From positions 1,290,328 to 1,354,327 of the forward strand of contig QEOQ01000694.1 of NCBI GenBank assembly GCA_010279815.1: a DNA stretch of 64,000 nt, written 5' to 3'. Of the stretch, positions 1 to 13,145 are shown in pieces. Under the pieces are notes generated by a model that saw only the letters and a program-made list of their open reading frames with translations, was not told the origin of the DNA and ran no database searches. Position 1 is the stretch's first letter, and every line of letters starts with the position of its first letter. Origin of the DNA: Brachionus plicatilis. Taxonomy: Eukaryota; Rotifera; Eurotatoria; Ploima; Brachionidae. A program made the translations under genes and the position numbers.

Positions 1-3000
1 AAAATATTTGCTCTCAATCAAGAATTTAATTTCTAACCCACTAAATTTAAAATTAAAATATTTTGAAAGAAAAATCACGAATTCTAATTGAATAGAATCT
101 CAGTTGTAACGCATACACACACACATAACTAGAATATAAAAAAGTAAACTTAATCATTTGAGCAAATATTTAACTTAATTTAAATGATAAGAAAATTAGA
201 ACTAACTAAAAGGTCTATCTTTATCATACGAATAGAAATAATGAAATGGTTCTATTTGTTAATTGTGCTCTTGCCAAATAACTCCGAAATATCAAATATT
301 TGATTCATAATTTTTGAATTTTATCACTAATTTAATTTAGTCAACTTGCTTAAATTAAAGATTAGAAATAAAACAAATTTTTGAATATATTTGGGCGCTA
401 GTTCGCCAAATATTTACCATTAATTTTAATAAAAAAAAATTACAACAATTGGGTTATTTAGCAAAACCTGATTTTTAAATTGCTCAAAATTAATAAAAAA
501 AAATCAATCCCAAATTATCTTTTATTTTATTCGACTTTTAATCACCCTTTTTATCAAACAATATTTAAAAATGATTAATTGATGCATCTAAAGGGTGCCT
601 CAAAGCTTTTCAATTGAGACTTGATGTCTGATCATAATTATTTAAATAAGAAAAATTATTTAAATTTTATTTTTTTAAAAGAATTCCAAGTTTTCCAAGC
701 TTGTTTCAAGGTTTAAAAAAAAGTTAAAAGAGGGGAACCATGCGCAATCTAACATTATCTTCTATTCAGTTCGATTATGGCATGAATTAAATTCAGCAAA
801 AGATGAGTAACAATCTTTACTCACTTTCAAAAAATCAAAATGAAAATATCCCAAAAACTTTGAAAGTTTTGAATTTTTTTCTAATATTTTTTAAGGTATC
901 AATTAAATAATAAACATGGATATTAATTCAAGATATCATTTAAATTTTATTTATTTCATTTTTTAAGGTTAATTCTAGCTAATTTAAGTTTGTCTTTCCT
1001 TTCAGATTGACATTAGGGATGAATCATTATTTGAAATAAAAGAAGAAAACAGAAATATAAAAATTTTCGAAAGATTCTTAGAGTTAAATTTCTTTTTCAT
1101 TTAAGTTTTTGACAAAAAAATATGCTTAAAATGGTGAGTTGTCAGAATCGTTGTTTAAGTAAGTTTGAGATGGAAATTTTGAATATTTAAAACTGTAAAG
1201 AAAAATTAATAAAAACAAAAAATTAATTTTAATTGAAAATTATTTTTAAAAAGCAAAAATATTTTTACTAAATCTTTAACAAAAATTTAAATTTTTAAGC
1301 TAAACATAAATCATCTTTTTTTTTTATTTAAAAAATTTTATTTTGTTTTTTTACACATCGTCAAAAATGGCGTAAATTTTGAAACTTTAAATAAATATAC
1401 AAATATTTTATAATTTTCTTTAATTATCACTAAGCTTTAATAAACTAGCTTAAAATTTACTTCTGATCAAATTTTATTCAATGATGTACTAGGGAAATAA
1501 ATTTATTTGAAATTGATTAGGACTTATCTATTTTTTTTTATTATTCAGAGAATAACTGGGCTAACATGTTTGGATCATGTAAGCTTTCCTTAAGCCGATT
1601 GATCAGAGTGAACAAAATTTTTTTTACTAATTAAAATAAGTATCTAATAAGTTGGATTTCTTTTTTGATGATATTAATTTATTTTATTTATTTGTTTATC
1701 TGTGCCAAGCTAAAGCTTTTTAGAATTAAAAAAATCAAAAAATTTAAAAATTTAAAATAAAATTAAAAGTAATGAATTGGTGAGCTTTTATCTATTCAAG
1801 TGGTCAAACAGTTTCCATAGCCAATTAGGACTTCTAATTAAGAAGAGATTATTATTCAAGTGATTCAATTTTTTTCTATGATACAGATTTCAAGTAGGGG
1901 ATTAATGTTTTTCTCTAGGAAATTGTCAACTTGTTTAAAATACCGTTTTGTTTTGTATCAAAATAGTCGAAATGTTATTTTTATGCAACTCGACATCATT
2001 AGGCAGATACTTAATAGATGAGGATTAAAGCTAATGAATGTTTTTGCTTTGCAACACAACAAAAAAGTAATTAAGTCAGACACAAAGAGCTGAACGATTT
2101 AATTCCAAACAGCAGACAAAATTCTTGAGAAAAATACTAAACAAAAAATATTGATAAATACTAAAAATAGCCTAAAGATGTTTGGGTTTTGTTTGAAGCG
2201 TAACACGATTTTCTACAAGTACTTAGATGTTTTTTCTAAAGGTATTAAATCGGTTATGAATCATTTCGCATCGATTAAACCTAAAGTAGGCAAATCAATG
2301 ACAAGTATGTCGTGGTTGTGTTTTTACCGTTGAGAATAAATGCGCCAAATTAATTATTAATTAATTTACTAACTTAGTTTTTCCATGAGTCCTTATTAGA
2401 AAAATAAATCCGAAATCAAACGAATAAAATCAGATTAAAAGCGATTTAGACTCGGATTAAAGATTGTTTCAAAAATTGTTCTTTGTTTCATTCGAAAGCT
2501 AATTAGAAATTAGATTTCGATATGAGATTATCTTTTCGATTGATAACTATTTTCAACTAGTTAAAGTCATATACCTTTCAAGATTCGGTTTACTTCCATT
2601 GATAAGCTTAAGTTGAATGCATGCAATCCAAATTTGAATTTAAAAAAAACCAATCTTAAAGCAAATCTCCGCATTCAGTCTAAGCTCTTTATTAAAATTT
2701 AATTAATTAATCGCCAAGTCATAAAAGACATTTTCTTTTTCTTGAAACCTGTAATTAATTTAAATTTGATTAAAAATAAAAGAAAAAAGTGAAATCAGCA
2801 TAGTAAATTATCTTTGAAATTAGATAAAAAAAAATGGGATCTTTACTGAATAAAATTGAAATATCACCATACTTGGATGAATAGCTAAAAATAAAATTTT
2901 AAATTTAAAAAAGTTTGATTTCCTTAAAAATGAATGTGAAAGGACTATGTTCCGTAAAATAGACTTTTGACTTTTGTTTACTACCGATGATTTCCAAAGG

Positions 3001-5313
3001 TTCAATTGAAAATTAAATAACAAACCAAAGTTGATAAATTATTTATTTATTCTAAATTTCAAGCCTCAAAAGCAAGCTATATAAAACCTCTTACTTTCTG
3101 ACTTGCTTGACTGTTTTGAGCATCTGAATAGGGCACTTATCTTTCCTAAAAATTCATGACCCTAGTTTTTAATAAAATTTTATTTTTCGAGTTTTTGAAA
3201 TTTTTAGAATTGTTTAAAGAATTTGTAAAAAAAATTAAAAAACTTTTTCTTAAAAGTCTAAATTTTTTTCTGTAAACTCTATCACCTAATTTGTGAATGA
3301 ACATTATAATTGAAAAAAAAAAAGGGTTTTTTAAAGAATAGTGTTGTAAATCTTTGTAATCAATTATGTAATGATATTATAAGCAAAATAGTTATAAATT
3401 GATTTTTTATACCATTTTAAAAAATTTAAATTAATATTTTTACTCTCAAAAAAATGGAGAATTTCGAAAATTGTTTATTTTTTTTTTTGTTTAAACATAT
3501 TTTAGGCATAGTCTTGGCTGGTTTGGATGGAAACTTAGTCCTTCTTTTCTGGCACATGATTTAGATTTTTATTTCAAAATTTTAAAGATCATAATTAAAA
3601 GATGTTGAATAAACAAAGAAAAAATAAAATAAAGAAAAATCATTTATATAATTTGGATTTCACTTATTATGCTTTTTTATTTTCTTTATGTCCAGACAAC
3701 GTTGATGACATGGTTATGTTGACCAATGCAAGGTATTGCAAAATCATTTGATAGAGAACATATTTAACTTTTGATAAATAAACGTAAATTTTACTTTCTC
3801 AAAATTGTTTATTCAAAAAGTTTATCCTTAATTAAGTAAATAGACAAAAAATACCAAAATTAAAATTATTTTTTATTTAAACGATTAAGTTTATTTGCAT
3901 ATCGTTTATTTGAATAAATAGAAGAGTTTAAATTTCAAAAAAATTAAAATTTTAAGTTTTTCATGACATACACAACAAGAAAAAACACGAATTTAAATTT
4001 ATTTATTTTTAAATCATTTCATGATAAAAGTTTGTTCACAAGCAATATTGAATTAATTAATAAATTAATTTGTTCCCAAGGTTAATTGTTCAATGACTTG
4101 GCTGGTTAAGGGAACAGATAATATTTGCCAACTAAACAAAGTCAAGATGATAGGCAAATTATATCATGTTCAAACACTAAGAGCCAAAGTCAAGATTATT
4201 TAAAAGCTTTTTAATTAATTTTACTAAGCAAACAAAAGTGTATTTATTTATTTTTTTTTATTTTCATTTGGAATTATAGCAGTGCAATTTAGAAAGTTAA
4301 AGACGATGGGAATCGATTTTGTTTTTTGTTTCCAGTACGCATTAGGTCCACCACGCTTTGCAATCTTTTATTCAAAGTAAATATTTGAACAAGCATTTAT
4401 TGAAGCCATTAAGGAACACAATTATTGCATTTAGACCATTTCAATTAAGCGACTTAATAATTTAATAATTGTTAGCGGCATAAAGATAGGCTATGGTTTG
4501 TTTTTGCACTTCATGCGCCCTAGTTATCATTCATTTTTTATTAATTGCTTTAAATAGTGGCTTGGAGATATGATATTTTTAGGCATAATATTAAGCCTTG
4601 GTTAAGAGATTCGGGCATGCTGTAAATTAGAGAACTTTTGGTTAAAATTAAACTATTGATTATTTAAAATCTTTAGTTTAATTGTCCACGTGACAATTTA
4701 ATTTTTCAAAAAGTTATAATCATCAAAAATGGTCATGATTTTTTAGTTAAATTGAGATTATTTTGATTATTTTGTTTTTATTTTATTACTCAAAGATTAA
4801 ATTTTTTTTTGCAAATTCCAGTTAATAAAATGTAATTTTATTCATTTTCTTTTTATTTTAACTTTTATTTTATTTAATACATTGCTTCGATTGTTAATTG
4901 TATCAACAAAAATGAATAAAAAATATAATTTTCTAAAAAACTTTTTACCCACCTCGAGCCCTTCTATTTGCAAATGTGTTGTTGGTCAAGTTGATACCCA
5001 AGTGTCCTCAAGAAGACTTCGTTTGAACCCTTATGAAAGGAAAAATTGACATAAAAATAGATACTCGAATTAAATTGGAACAAAAAAAAATTTGGATATT
5101 TTTTTTTTATTAGAGCTTAATTATTATTATTTATTTCAAAAAACACCACTTGAGTGATGAAAGTAAAAATAAAAATCAAGAAAAAAAAAATTTGAATAGT
5201 TAAATAGGAAAAAGTTAATTTCATTTTGTTTTTTGTTAGTTTCTAAATAAATTATATATTGACATATTTTTTGTTTTTAATAATCTAAAATTAGGCAAAA
5301 AAAATAAAATAAA
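1..5313. other. Gene-free AT-rich stretch
   Basis: I found no supported gene here. The sequence is dominated by A/T runs, and the single longer open frame near 2.15 kb starts at TTG and has no recognisable domain. A slightly more GC-balanced patch near 4.0-4.7 kb and another near 4.95-5.04 kb could be regulatory DNA belonging to the downstream Otx locus, but nothing in the sequence proves this. Confidence 0.5.
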
Positions 5314-5568
5314 ATGAGTGAGATGGGTGGTTACTTCAGAAGGCTTTGGTAAGTATCTCTAATATTTTTCTTAATATATCGATTGGGGTTGTAAATCTTA
5401 ACAGTTATAAACTACTCATCTCATTATATTGTAAAATGATTATCAAAGTGCCTAGCTAGCCTACAACATAATTAAGAGTTAGTTTGAATTTTTTTTGGTT
5501 CTAGTGAAGCGTCTTGCAAAAAACTAAATGACACCTTAGACACAATATTTTTTTCTAAACAAATTTGA
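5314..5568 (+). CDS. Possible two-exon small ORF (32 aa), speculative
   Basis: An ATG at 5314 opens a short frame that reaches a strong donor, GTAAGT, at 5349. A pyrimidine-rich acceptor ending CTAG at 5504 rejoins it in frame, giving exons 5314-5348 and 5505-5568 and a 32-residue product ending at TGA 5566-5568. The peptide is basic in its first exon and has two cysteines in its second. I do not recognise it. Sites of this quality also occur by chance in AT-rich DNA, and no expression evidence is available. Confidence 0.15.
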
Positions 5569-8500
5569 CAGGTACACCGAACAAATGAACTTAACGTAAA
5601 ATTTAGCCAAAATAATTTGTAATTAAAAGCTAATATTTGAAAACATAATTATTAACCTGTCATACGATTGTTTTATTTTTGTTGTGCGTTTCTCTTGCAT
5701 GGCAATCAATTTTCTTGTTTTTCTATGGGATTAAGGATACATTTACAAAAAGATTAGAAATGTTAAACTGTTATTTTTGTTTGGATTTAAAATCATTCAT
5801 AGCTCAATCAATTTAGCTGAATTTCATGTCAAAATTAATTTTGTTTATTTGACAGATATAATAATCTATTGCGTCAAAAAACAACAACGACTGCCACTAG
5901 TGCCAAATTTAGTATCACACACATGGCCTTTATTTCCCAGTCTATCGAGTGGCCAAGTGAAGCGCGAATAATCAAGATTTAAATTCGCTTTCAAGATTCT
6001 ATTACCTAGTATACTTGAAATCGTTTGTTCTCTGCCTCCGCTCTTTCTCTTTCTCTCTCTCTCTCTTCATATTTCTTTTCCCTTTGCTTCATAAAGCACA
6101 AATTGCTATTGAATTCAGCGTCTTGGAGCGAAATTTTTCATCACACTAGATAAATAAAGCGTCGGAATTTCGAGGCCGAAAAGAATTCTAAAATTGAATT
6201 AAAATACGCGAGAATTCAGCTCGATGCAAGAAACATGGAAAATTAAGAAACGAACATGATATTTCACAAATATAATCTCTTAATCAAACCGACCTGAATA
6301 TTTTTGCTTTCAATTAACAACAACAACAACAACAAAAAAGAAATATTTCTCTCTTTAGAAAGCCTAGTAGACTTGCACGTATTCTCCTTAATCAATTTTT
6401 TCAATACCATGTTGTATCTTTGTTTGACAATGGCTTGAAATGGAGAGAAAACAAAATGCATTGTTACGTGCCTGAATGCAAAAAATCACTTGAAATTAAT
6501 ACTTTGAGCAACAACAAGCTCAGCATACCAAAGCTTGGTTTCAATTTAACCCTCGGACCTCTCTCTCTCTCTGAAAATAAAGCAAACAATTCTAGATATT
6601 AGATAATAGCCTGGCTGCAAAATGCCTACACAGAAGCCCTGCGCCTAAAATTGAATTTAAAATTTAAAAATGAAACACTGCTAACTCATTTGGATTGAAA
6701 TTGAATTTAAAATGTTCTAAGGTTTATAGCAAAATTAGTGCTTGTTGCAGTTGGCCAAAAGCTGTGAACAATTTCTTGTTTATCAAGTCAAAACCAGTTG
6801 TAAAGCTGTGAGCAATCGAGCTGGTGATATAGACCTAAAACAGACGAGTGACTCTGAGTCACATAACATATAATCTTTTTTAAATGATGCAGGCTTATTC
6901 ATAATAGACACATAAAATTTTTTTTAATTTAAAATTTATTCATTTTTTTTTTAATTTTTTACTTTTTTTGTTTTTTTGAATAAATAAAAATAATACTTGA
7001 TCATAATTAAAAAAAATAAATTTTTGCTAATAAATTTATTTTGTAATGAATAAAAAATTTGCTTTTAATTCTATACTTCGCTCACATTCCGACTTCATAA
7101 ACAACAACGAGAATTATTTATCTCTTTGAAATATGTACGACTTAAAAATTTTCAAAAAAGAAACTTCCTACTTTAATAAAATGAACATTTATCTGAGTCA
7201 CATGTGTAAAATTTATCCTATTTTTTCTCTCTAAATATGTCAATTCTTACAAAATCGGCTCAGATAAAGCCTTTATTACTTTCGGTTTGCCCAACATTAT
7301 TTTTTAAATAAATAAAAGAAAAAATCATGATCAAAAATAATTTATTGAATTAATTTTTTTATTTCGAACAAAAATTAAATGCACAAACATATTGTTCTGT
7401 TTAAACAACCAAGTGCCATGCATTAATGTGTTTATTTATCTAATATTTTCTTAAAAAAAAATTGTATAATTTAAAATGTATAAATGAACACAAAAATGAG
7501 TAAATTTTATTAAACAAAATTTTTCTTATGAATTATTTTTGTTCATCATAAATTTCGATTATTAAACCTTCTTTTTCTTTGGATCACATTCATTAGTATT
7601 TTCCCAATGTTTTAAACATCAGTCTGCCAGTGTATGCCATAATCTAACAAGAACAAAAGATCGAAAGAGAACATTTCAGTTGAATGAACCTATTTACTTT
7701 GTTGCTGGCAAAAAAGAGATGAATATAAATTTAATGAAAAACAAAACAAAAAATAAACTAATTCCTGAATAATAATTCGTTCATTTAATTAAAATTATAT
7801 CAATAATAAAAAAAAATAGAATCAATTGTCTAAAATTAGAAAGAAAATTGCAAAATTAACTGGATATGATTCTTTTCTTTTTAACTGTTCATTTTTTTTT
7901 ATTTTTGCCCAGGTACTGACATTTAATTCCTTTCAAAGGCTATATATTTTAAAAAGACAAAAATTTATGTCCATGTCACGTGGTCATAATTTGTTTTTTA
8001 AAGCTAAAAAAATTCAAAGAGAAATTTAATTTTTAATTGAAACAAAACTTTGTCTAAATTTTTTTATTCTTAAAAAATAAAATATGCAACACATACCGAT
8101 TTTACCTAAGTTTGACAAGTTAGACAATTTCGAGAAAAAAGTTGAAAATTTTTAAATTGTGTTTAAGTTTATTTAAAAAAAAGAACAAAAAAATAAAAAT
8201 TCAAGTTCAAACCAATGAACAGAAAAAGAAATCACAATAAAAAATAAAAAAAAATTTTGTGTGTGTGTTCTATCCAATAGCAACAAAGCGCCAATATTAG
8301 AAAGAAAATCCATCCATACTATTCATTCACATTCAACGAAAATAAAAAAAAAAAAACAAAAAAAAAACAACTATTTTTACATTAAATAAATCTTTTTGTT
8401 GAAATTAAGAAAAAATAAAAAATTTACAAATATTATTTCATTCAATGCATCCAAAATCTGTGTCTGTATTGTGTGTGTGTCTAAGAACTTGGCATCAAAT

Positions 8501-8720
8501 GGTCCCGATCAACAAAAACTGACTATCTAAATCTTTTTCTTTTTTTTTTTTTATTTATTTTGTTTTTACTCAATTTTACACTCAAAAAATATATATATAT
8601 TTATATAAATATTGAAAAAAACGGGTTCTCTAAATTCTCAAAGTGCTGAGAGCAATTGAAGAAAAAAATTTAAAAAAAAAAAGTCCTCCCAACGCATCGC
8701 ATCACATCCAGGTGCCTTGA
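5569..8720. other. Non-coding flank, downstream of Otx
   Basis: No gene was found. From about 5880 to 6240 the sequence becomes less AT-rich and includes a CT-rich tract around 6035-6066; this looks more like regulatory or transcribed non-coding DNA than its surroundings. A short CAA repeat lies near 6318-6337. The last few hundred bases before 8721 would be the Otx 3' untranslated region, since that gene is read on the minus strand. The exact polyadenylation site cannot be chosen among many AT-rich candidates. Confidence 0.45.
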
Positions 8721-10315
<1,595 letters not shown>

Positions 10316-11502
10316 CTTGAGTACAAAATACAATTGTGAAAAATTATTCTCTCTCTTTTTTTATTCCTATTAAATCTAAACAAAATAAAGGTAGTAAATT
10401 AATTTGCTAAATTGAATGTGTTAGAATGCAAACTACTAAAATATTTTTTTTTTTTTGTTACACCTAAAAAAATGGATTTGTATTGTTTTTTTTTCTAATA
10501 ATGATGAAAAATGTTTCAATTTTTATTAAAAAGAAGATTATGCAAATAGTGAGTTGGTCACTTTTGTTGTTGAGTAGATGAGTTGTGGTCGCATTGCGCT
10601 ATAATCTTAAGCCGAGCTTAGTCTAGTTCCAAATTTGAATATATACGAAACAACTAAAAATTTTCCCTCTTTTTTTCTTTTTTTTTTTCTTTTTGCTATT
10701 TCTATTTCGAAACTAATTTGGAAAAAAAAAGATTTCTAATTGTCTCTATTTATGTTTGAGATTTTGCCAACTAATATTCTCATTGGTTGAAACCGATTAA
10801 CCTAGCACAGCCAATGAGATCTAGTCGAGCTAGGACTCGAAGCCAATGGTGTGCGTGTCGAACAATGCAGCCAATGAGAAAATTTCAATTAAAATACCAA
10901 TCAATCTCAGCTGGATCTTAGTTTTTTAGCAAAATAAAAAGCAAAAAAGAGCCAACTCTCTTTCTTTTCCGAGCTATTTTAATAAATTGTTGTCAAAAAA
11001 AATATTATTCAATTTAAGCTCAGTGTATACTCAGTGTTTGGCAATAAAAAAAAGAAAAAAAAAAAAAATGTAGAGATAATTGAAATATGGATAACTCATT
11101 GAAAAAGTAGCGCATGTGAATATACCTTTGAAATGCTTGCGGCTTAGAACAAAAATGAAACGAATATTTAAGCTTCTTACACTAATTAGTTTTGTGCCTA
11201 ATTTAATTTCAGAATGGTTGCTGTTGATTTGGCTATGCTATCCGTTTACTCTGTGCCTAGACCTATTTAACCCAAAATCGGCTCTATTTTTATAACAAAT
11301 CTTCTTCTCCTTCTTTACAAAAAAAACAACCAACCAACCACAACAAACCACAGTAATGCATTGATCTATGTTCACCCCAACCTACCCACGGCTCTCCACA
11401 AAATTATTCTAATAAAAAATTTATTGACAAAAAAATTATCTAAATAAAAATCAAATTTATTTTTTTTAATTGGTTCACATTTTAACTCTTTTAACAAAAT
11501 GT
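10316..11502. other. Otx upstream / promoter-proximal region
   Basis: No coding sequence was recognised. Relative to Otx, which is read leftward, this is the 5' flank or first intron. It contains long T and A tracts, a block of less AT-rich DNA near 10560-10920 with the CCAAT cluster listed separately, and another near 11190-11420. A short frame beginning ATG around 10.6 kb on the minus strand does not splice in phase to the first recognised Otx exon, so I did not use it as a start exon. Confidence 0.5.
10782..10901. promoter_or_regulatory. Cluster of five CCAAT boxes upstream of Otx
   Basis: Five CCAAT pentamers lie in 120 bp: ATTGG at 10782, then CCAAT at 10811, 10843, 10871 and 10897. Start-to-start spacing is 29, 32, 28 and 26 bp. 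Three share the longer context AGCCAAT. Regularly spaced CCAAT boxes are typical of NF-Y-bound proximal promoters. The cluster sits about 0.5 kb upstream of the first recognised Otx coding exon, so it may mark the Otx promoter or that of an unseen upstream transcript. The pattern is seen directly; the function is inferred. Confidence 0.55.
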
Positions 11503-11928
11503 CCTAGAGGCCGTACAGCCGAATTTTTTGTATTTCAGTCATACAAGCAGAGGGTTGAAGGTTCTAACCAATAAGAAGAGTGAAATTTTAAAAATGAACT
11601 GCATATGTTAACCCATTGGTCCTACCCATATAACCTAGACGCTGTGTAGCCGAATGGTTTATGTGCTAGTCATACAAGGAGAGGGTTGAAGGTCCTAACC
11701 AATGAGGAGAGTGAAATCTCAAAAATAATGCATATGTAAAAACCTTGTGTGCCAGTCATACAAGCAGATATGATACCTCTTGATCACAAATAAGAGCAAT
11801 AGATTTGTGACTTTATTTTGAATAGGAGTGTAGAAGATCAATTTGATGCAGTTGCCTTTGAAGCTGAAAAGAAAGACTGAGACCGATTGCAAAATATATG
11901 GGTCCTAAAAATAAATTCTTCTTCTTCG
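11503..11928 (+). repeat. tRNA-derived SINE with tandemly repeated head
   Basis: Two tandem units (about 11503-11631 and 11632-11740) and a partial third (to about 11775) share a tRNA-like core. Unit 2 contains TAGCCGAATGG, which fits the polymerase III A box, and both full units carry a GGGTTGAAGGT..CTAACC segment in the position of a degenerate B box/T arm. A non-tRNA body follows, ending near 11915-11928 in a TTCTTCTTCTTC tail. A tRNA-like head, unrelated body and short repeat tail is the usual SINE layout. The repeated head is unusual. No flanking target duplication was identified with confidence. Confidence 0.6.
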
Positions 11929-13114
11929 AAAAATGAAAATTTAAATAAATAAATTAAATAAAAATTAGACATAATTAACTTTATTTTTTTATATTATGAA
12001 AAGAAAAAATAAAAAAGGTTCGTGCCAACTTAAAAGTCTACTTGCAACGTCACTTGTCAACTTAGTATGTTTATTGCAGGTTAAATGGCATGTATGCGCT
12101 TATCATGATACAGCACAATGTCCAGCACTCAATCACAAAATAAATTAATGCTATCTGTCAATCGCGAGTAGGCAAGCATTGCTCGCAATTAAATAAAGTG
12201 TATCGATACTTTGCGTTCATTTAGTGAGTCTCAGCATGTAAACTTGGAGATAAATTGGCACGCAATTTTAGTGAGCGACTAGCGGTAAACACTAATTTGA
12301 ATATAAAAGAGAGAAGAGAGGGAAAGAAAGAGACAATTTAAATTGATTTCGCTTCCTGTTCACTTGCAATAGCATCGAACACAAATCCCATCTTAAACAC
12401 AACATTTATTTGTTCCTTGCGCAAACTACTGATAGAACACAATTTAAATATCTACATTAGCAAGAAAAATAAAGAAATAAGCTGACCCGAAAGAGTGGCC
12501 GATGATCGAAGCTAAGTCCGCCAAGCACTTGATTCTCACGTAAATTTTTGCTAGCCAAATTTTTCGATCTTGTTTGTCGAAATTTTTGCACAAGTTTTGT
12601 TGATTTTATAAAACTTAAAAAATGCACCTAAAACAAAAACATCAAGTGATTCAATTAGATTGTTTTTATAAGATTTGAGTACTGGATTATGATGCCCATC
12701 GCGCTCATACCCACAAAGTCTAAAATAAACAACACACAAAATTCTCTCACAGCCTACTCTAACATTATTCAAGAATTTTAATCCGCAACTTTCCCAGAAT
12801 CGGACACAAATGGATTAGAATAGTTTGTTGGAGCTAGCTTATCGAACATTGTCAAACAACCTCGGGCCACTCTTACTTCACCTCGATTGCCTCGATCCGC
12901 TCTCTAAGCTTGTCTTTTTTTGCCCCTGTTCTCCAATTTTGTGTTCCTTGTCCTGCCAGTTTAGAAATTTAAAATAATTCATTAGAACAAAAATCCAATT
13001 TAATTAATATTCTGTGTGTGTGTGTGTGTGCGATCCTGATCCGATTAGTGACAAATTAGAAAGAGATTTTATTTTAATTGAAATATTCTATAATCAAAAA
13101 TTATTCTTTTTTCT

Positions 13115-13145
<31 letters not shown>

